Shown: one piece after another, positions 59,222 to 64,000 of the stretch
Layout of the letters: each line of letters opens with the position of its first letter
How positions within the stretch are numbered: position 1 is the stretch's first letter
NCBI GenBank assembly: GCA_018894105.1
Contig: CM032128.1
Coordinates: 11,451,001-11,515,000 of the forward strand
Origin: Jacaranda mimosifolia
Taxonomy: Eukaryota > Streptophyta > Magnoliopsida > Lamiales > Bignoniaceae
Direction: 5' to 3'
DNA length: 64,000 bases
Program-made: the position numbers and the translations under genes
The notes under the pieces: generated by a model
The model's database searches: none
Told to the model about the DNA's origin: nothing
What the model saw: only the letters and a program-made list of their open reading frames with translations

Positions 59222-59947
59222 TGATGGAGGTAAAAATTGTGAATGAGGGAAATGGGCTAAAGTCCAACAAAATCGTCCAGAGAGTGGTCAAGGAGAGTGC
59301 TTTTAGTGTATCGAGGTCGAGTCCTGCAATCAACAACAAACGTTAGGCTAGCCGGGGCTAAGGCACTTCGACGCTCAAGTTAGTATAAATCGACTAGAGA
59401 ATTAAGCAACAGAGTTAGGACTTTAAGATAAAAATAACATACCTTGCTGAGGGTTAGCAATGAGGTATTTAGAGCCTTATATGACTTTGGTGCCCTCGTG
59501 GAGCAGGAATGACCCTTGTCCTTATCTGAGGGCTTTGAGGTCTTCTCTTCTTTGTGTACTATTCTAGGTTGAGAAAAGGTAGTTCTGTGGTGACATGGGC
59601 CATTAATGCAGGGGCACGCCACCTGACGGAGCATTCAATGCTGCTGAAATGCTATCATCTTGGCTCGACCTCCCTAGTCGAGGCTAGTACCTCTGCGAGA
59701 TATTTTCTCAGGCTTTAGTTAACAAGATGCAACCTTATTGCGGTTAAAGCTTCACAGTCGGATGAGGGCCTGCGTATCCTGGTTGTGCTCGACCATGATC
59801 TGGTTGAGAAGGTGAGTGTCAGCATTCACTATGATAGGTAAGGTTTCTGAGGTTGAGTTTCCGTCGATAGGTCAGGCTTATCGGTAATTGGTCCACCAGA
59901 CATCACAGTGCTACCCTGATCGCGTACTGTTGGGCTATCCCATATCA
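59222..59947 (-). repeat. 3' LTR of the reversed Tat element
   Basis: On the minus strand it starts TGATATGGGATAGC and ends CCTCCATCA, 726 bp. Shared internal blocks with the LTR at 23951 include ctaacttgagcgtcg and agcctaacgtttg. It is clearly diverged from the other copy, so an older or different subfamily. Confidence 0.88.
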
Positions 59948-59968
59948 TGAGTCCCCCCCACTCCCGAG
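59948..59968 (-). promoter_or_regulatory. Polypurine tract of the reversed Tat element
   Basis: On the minus strand a purine run with GGGAGTGGGGGGGA followed by CTCA and the LTR start, like 33891-33908. Confidence 0.82.
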
Positions 59969-60209
59969 TCTTGATTGAGAGTATCGACGAGAAGGAAATA
60001 GGAGTAGCTAAAAGTTGGAAATTGGATCTACTTGATGAGAGTCTGAAAGAATCGACTAGGGTTTTGGTACATTTAATGCGACAGTTATGCTGTCTTAGGC
60101 AGAGCGTCAAGTGATGATTGTGTAATTATTACAGCTATTTTGATTGCTGCACGTCGGGGCTAATAAGTAGGAACAATGAAAATCCTCATTTTCACTTTTA
60201 CTGCATTTT

Positions 60210-60612
60210 GAGAGGTTAATTATCAAGCTTTCACTACTTTCCTCCGCTTATCGAGTTATTTTTACTTTTTGCAACCTAGTAAGTCTTTCTCTTTGAGCCC
60301 AATATGTTGCATGTGTTCAGCGAGAGTACCCCTAAGGAGAACGACAGTAAGGAAACAAGGCCGAACGAGGGCTCGACTAGTGGGCCTGACAGTTCTTCTA
60401 GCAATAACTTGAGAGGTCAATTATCAAGCTTTCACTACTTTCCTCCACTTATCGAGTTATTTTTACTTCTTGCAACCTAGTAAGTCATTCTTTTTGAGCC
60501 TAATATGTTGCATGTGTTCAGCGAGAGTAACCCTAGGGAGAGGGACAGTAAGGAAACAAGGCCGAACGAGGACTCGACTAGTGGGCCTGACAGTTCTTCT
60601 AGCAGTAACTTG
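60210..60612 (+). repeat. 201-bp tandem duplication at the start of the antisense ORF
   Basis: 60210-60410 and 60411-60612 are two close copies with about a dozen substitutions. The start codon context (atgttgcatgtgttcagcga) occurs in both, at 60304 and 60505. The period is a multiple of three, so the frame is kept. Confidence 0.9.
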
Positions 60613-62890
60613 ACCTCGAGTAGTTCTGGCGACGATCGGGTCATTGCACCAGGTGAGGCTGGCATAAGCCAGCATTAAGTCCCGACGATAGAATGCACCA
60701 ACCTCATGCTGGTTGTATCATTATCTTTGAGGACGCTCTTCAATGTAGGCTTAGGTTTTCGATTGCCCCACCTATAGTTGACCTCCTCAGGGGTCTTCAA
60801 GTCAGTATCACCCAATTGCTGCCCAACTTTTTTTCGACTATATACAACTTCATCATCCTCATGCATGTGTATGGATAGCGTCATTCTTTTGCGAACTTCA
60901 GCAACTTGTTTCATCTCCCCATATCTCGCAAATCAGGGAGTATAGAGGAGTTATGCTTTCACTATCCGCAGCCCACCCCTATTGAAAATTCCTAGTCACC
61001 CTTTCTTTTTTTTTGGTCAAAATTGGAAATTTTAGTACTTTTTTATTCAACCCTTGAGCTAGGTCTAGTTTAACATACCATGAGGTTGTATGCGAGGTCA
61101 AGTCGACATACCCGGGAATGAAACCCCAACTTGGCCCAACACATTTGTTAGGGATCTAGTCGAGTTTGGGTAGATAGAGGCTTCAGGCTACATCGAGGAG
61201 AAAAATTTGGTACTGGCAGGCTTATCTCCTGCTCAGCTAGATCTTCCTGGTGATGCATCACTAAATAGTTGACTTATGCTTATTGTTTCTATTTTAAAAT
61301 TGTTGTCATCTTTCTAAGTGATATATGTACCTTAACCTTGCTGTTGTTGTAACGCAGATCGAAAAAAATCATGAATGCGACCTGAGCTTAAGCGATTGCT
61401 CATGCACAGAGGAATCAAGAGCGTTGAGCGAACGCTGCGGCTCATCGCAAGGTGCAGGAAGTTGCACAGCCCTAAGCCGAACTGCCTGCAGTAGCAGCTT
61501 CGCCAGCTCGAGCAATAACTCTTCCAATTCGACGTACTGTTGGGTTGAGTGTCAGCCCCTCTGCTTGGAAAAAGAGTCCGGCGGTCGAGCAAGGCAGGCC
61601 TACCTAAGAGAAATTTATTGCCAACAAAGGCAAGGGCAAGCTGGGGCCCCAGACAATTGATCGGTTATGATCTTTTTGGGCAGCGGAAGGGCGACCAATT
61701 GGTCATGCTGCCTAATCCCTGATATGGTACCAACAGCTCCATGGATGTTCACAACTCTTTGTCGATGCTCACAACTGGGGCTGGAGTTGCGCCCATCAAA
61801 GTGATGATGACTGGTCTTTTCACTTCCCACCAAAAAAAGTTCATGGAGCTCAGCCAAGATGGGGCGCTAAGGGCACTGGCGTATTACTCCAATATGGTAA
61901 ATGTTTAGTCGAGATCAAGTCATTTGTCGAGTGTTTTACTTTCTACTCTTGTTTGTTTTTGTTCTGATAAAGTTTATTTTGCATGTTAACCAGCTAGGCT
62001 ACCATTTCTACATGAGATCGGAGTTGGCGTGGAGGGATCGCGATCGGCTCCAAGAGGGCCAAAAGGACACTAAAACGCTAAAAGCCCAGCTCAAGTCTGT
62101 GGAAGTGATGATCCAGCAGCTGGACGAGTAGCTCTGGAAGAGGGTTGTGTAGTTCGAGCTGAGGGATTTGTAGCTCATGCTCGCGGTGTTAGAGAAAAGT
62201 AGGATAGATGAGCTACTGATGAATGCTAGGCTGGATGTGCAGTAGGCTTGTGGGTCTGCTCGAACTCAGGGGTGTAATGCGGCCATGCAATATGCTTGGT
62301 AAGAGTTTTTCAAGAAACTGCCCTTGATACGGTAGGAGGCCATGCAGCAGTTCATGCAGTGCACGACATTTCAAGAAGCCAGTGTCGTTTTATCCCTTGA
62401 CGATGCAAAAGAGGCCTTCAAGCATGCAGTTAAGTAGCTCGAGTATTCGGGTTACCAATTCTAGCCCAAAGACAAGGAGCATCTCAGCCTCATATTGGAC
62501 GAGCAGCTTAACGAGTATCCTGATCCCGACAAGGGTGCGCCTGAGGAAGGGGCTGTTGTTGCACCCGTGGTCAGGCCTGAGGCAGAGTACCAAAGGAGGC
62601 TTGTTGAGATGGCAAAGGAGTTTGGCTTTGCCAATGACTTCGCCTTTGGCATTCGAGACCTCAAGGTCAACCTTGTTGATTTTCTCTCCTCCTTGGCGGG
62701 CATATTCCTCATCAATAAAGTGGGCCCATCTCAACCACCTCCTACAATCCTACAATCCTCTACTACCGTGCCCGAGAAAAAAGTTCAGAGCCCGCCCGTG
62801 GGCATTCCCATTTCCTCCAACGACGAGCTCGATCAGGCGATCAATGAAGGTTCGAGAGCTGCGCAAGTTGAGGGTGCTGGGTTTAGCTGA
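60304..62890 (+). pseudogene. Antisense extra ORF of the reversed Tat element
   Basis: Starts at ATG 60304 or 60505 with an acidic Ser-rich leader (STSGPDSSSS). Around 60693-60878 it reads CIIIFEDALQCRLRF and IVDLLRGLQVSITQLLPNFF, collinear with 33297-32851 minus. A Glu/Gln-rich coiled coil follows (about 62030-62130) and the C-terminus (62495-62890) has VEMAKEFGFANDFAFGIRDL and SSNDELDQAINEG, shared with 31040-31420 minus. Frames are interrupted several times. Its plus-strand direction confirms that the element itself runs on the minus strand. Confidence 0.82.
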
Positions 62891-63369
62891 GCTTTCAGCT
62901 CATTATACTTTTGCATTTTTTTTATTCCAATATTCTAGTCGCCCTGCGAGACAGGTGTTGTTAATGCTGCTCTTTGCTTTTGTAATCGAATATTGAGGTG
63001 CAATTGATGGCGTTTCCTTTTTATTAATTTATGTTCAACTTATTTTAGTTTTAGCATTTTTCATTCTTATCAAATATTTAACATTAATAAACAACAGTAT
63101 AAGCAAATTGCTCTGTGGTTAGAAATTATTTTAAATAATCCCTTAACGAAGAAACTAAATTTAAACAAGTTCATTGTCGATTTGGAGATCGGTTGGTATG
63201 AAAATAATGGAACTAGTCCAGGATGCTATTTGTATCTTCATCATCGACTGTGAGGTCGATTGAGGTTATAACATTATTTTACTAGCGTTCGTAGGTTTGT
63301 TTCGGTTGATTCGTCTTTTCTTATCTTTGGGATCGACTTCACGATCGATTCCAGATAGGTAGTTTACTT

Positions 63370-64000
63370 TTGATTCTGGCTCGAGTGTAATTGATCCGCT
63401 TATTAGTTTGTTCTAAGAGCATTTACTTTACAATTCGAACCTATTGTCGACCATAGAATAGCTCATTAATTAACTTGGGCTAGAGGCCCCTGCTTTACTG
63501 TTTGAAACTATTATTGACTACGAGGTCGACTTTGAACGATCAAGTTGTTCATTAATTCATATTAGAAACCTTTATTTTGTGGTTTGAAACTAACGCTGAC
63601 TATGGGGGTTGACTATGAACAATCAAGTCGTTCATTAATTTAGGCTTGAATCCTTTGTTTTGCGGTTTGAAACCGACATCGACTATAGGGTTGACTCTAA
63701 ATGATCGATTTGTTCATCAACTCAGGCTAAAAGCCTTTATTTTGTGGTTCAAAACTAACATCGACTATGGGGTTGATTATGAATGATCAAGTCGTTCATT
63801 AATTCGGGCTAGAAGCCTTTGTTTTGCAGTTTGAAACCAACGTCGACTATAGGGTCAACTCTGAATGATTGAGTCGTTCATTAATTTAAGCTGGAAGCCT
63901 TTATTTTATGGGTCAAAATCGACGTCGACTACGGGGCGACTCTGAATGATGGAGTCGTTCATCAATTTAGGCTAGAAGCCTTTGGTTTGTGGTTCAAAAC
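63370..64000 (-). repeat. 82-bp tandem repeats of the reversed Tat element
   Basis: At least seven units of about 82 bp with gtcgttcattaatt, ggctagaagcctttgttttg and cgactatagggttgactc, running off the window. They hold the same position as the 68-bp units at 30349-30552 and share the gtcgac and aggcttnaagcc motifs in reverse orientation. Confidence 0.88.

Larger units (their letters stand above)
59222..64000 (-). mobile_element. Second Tat element, reverse orientation, cut by the window edge
   Basis: The order from left to right is 3' LTR, polypurine tract, antisense ORF (here on the plus strand), tandem repeats, i.e. the 3' part of a minus-strand Tat element like 23951-34640. The pol region and 5' LTR would lie beyond 64000. 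If the element is complete, its TSD should be GGTAA or its complement (59217-59221). Confidence 0.9.

Noticed and set aside
59131..59346. Plus-strand ORF of 71 codons near the hAT-like element
   Set aside because: It runs into the reversed Tat LTR and is not conserved in the other LTR copies.

Overview
The window is nuclear DNA of a flowering plant, probably a eudicot. It is AT-rich and crowded with transposable elements, and it holds one recognisable intron-containing host gene, a POLTERGEIST-type protein phosphatase 2C. Everything else I can identify is mobile or viral in origin. I cannot name the species from sequence alone.

Layout. 1-3130: tandem array of diverged ~450-bp and ~290-bp units. 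3377-6166 (minus): decayed MuDR-type (MULE) transposase gene with a 43-bp minisatellite inside it. 7912-16443: complete LTR retrotransposon with 3.3-kb LTRs, perfect 5-bp target-site duplication (TSD), initiator-Met primer site and a gag-only interior (TR-GAG-like); each LTR carries a 41-bp minisatellite. Its surroundings (6895-17859) may be an older hAT-like element. 18373-21551 (minus): PP2C gene, four coding exons, good splice sites and catalytic motifs, but three single-base indels in exon 1.

23951-34640: complete but decayed Ty3/gypsy element of the Tat lineage, with TSD, primer site, gag, protease, RT, two RNase H domains, integrase, tandem repeats, an antisense extra ORF, polypurine tract and 3' LTR. 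35096-43294: endogenous plant pararetrovirus (Caulimoviridae, petuvirus/florendovirus-like), integrated as a circularly permuted, slightly over-unit-length copy (unit 7,752 bp, 447-bp terminal redundancy). Most of its reading frames are long and open, but there is a frame break before the zinc knuckle and a protease active-site change. About 44700-53000: heavily degraded Tat-like element with tandem repeats. 54670-55417 and 57711-59057: two non-autonomous hAT-like elements with 8-bp TSDs. 55974-56045: tRNA-derived (SINE-like) sequence. 59222-64000: a second Tat element in reverse orientation, cut by the window edge.

How parts relate. The two Tat copies share LTR ends, the polypurine tract context and the antisense ORF, and so belong to one family. 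The pararetrovirus order, read as a circle, is movement protein, capsid region, zinc knuckle/protease/RT/RNase H, a 489-aa protein of unknown function, then the promoter and Met-tRNA primer site. The PP2C gene sits between two large insertions.
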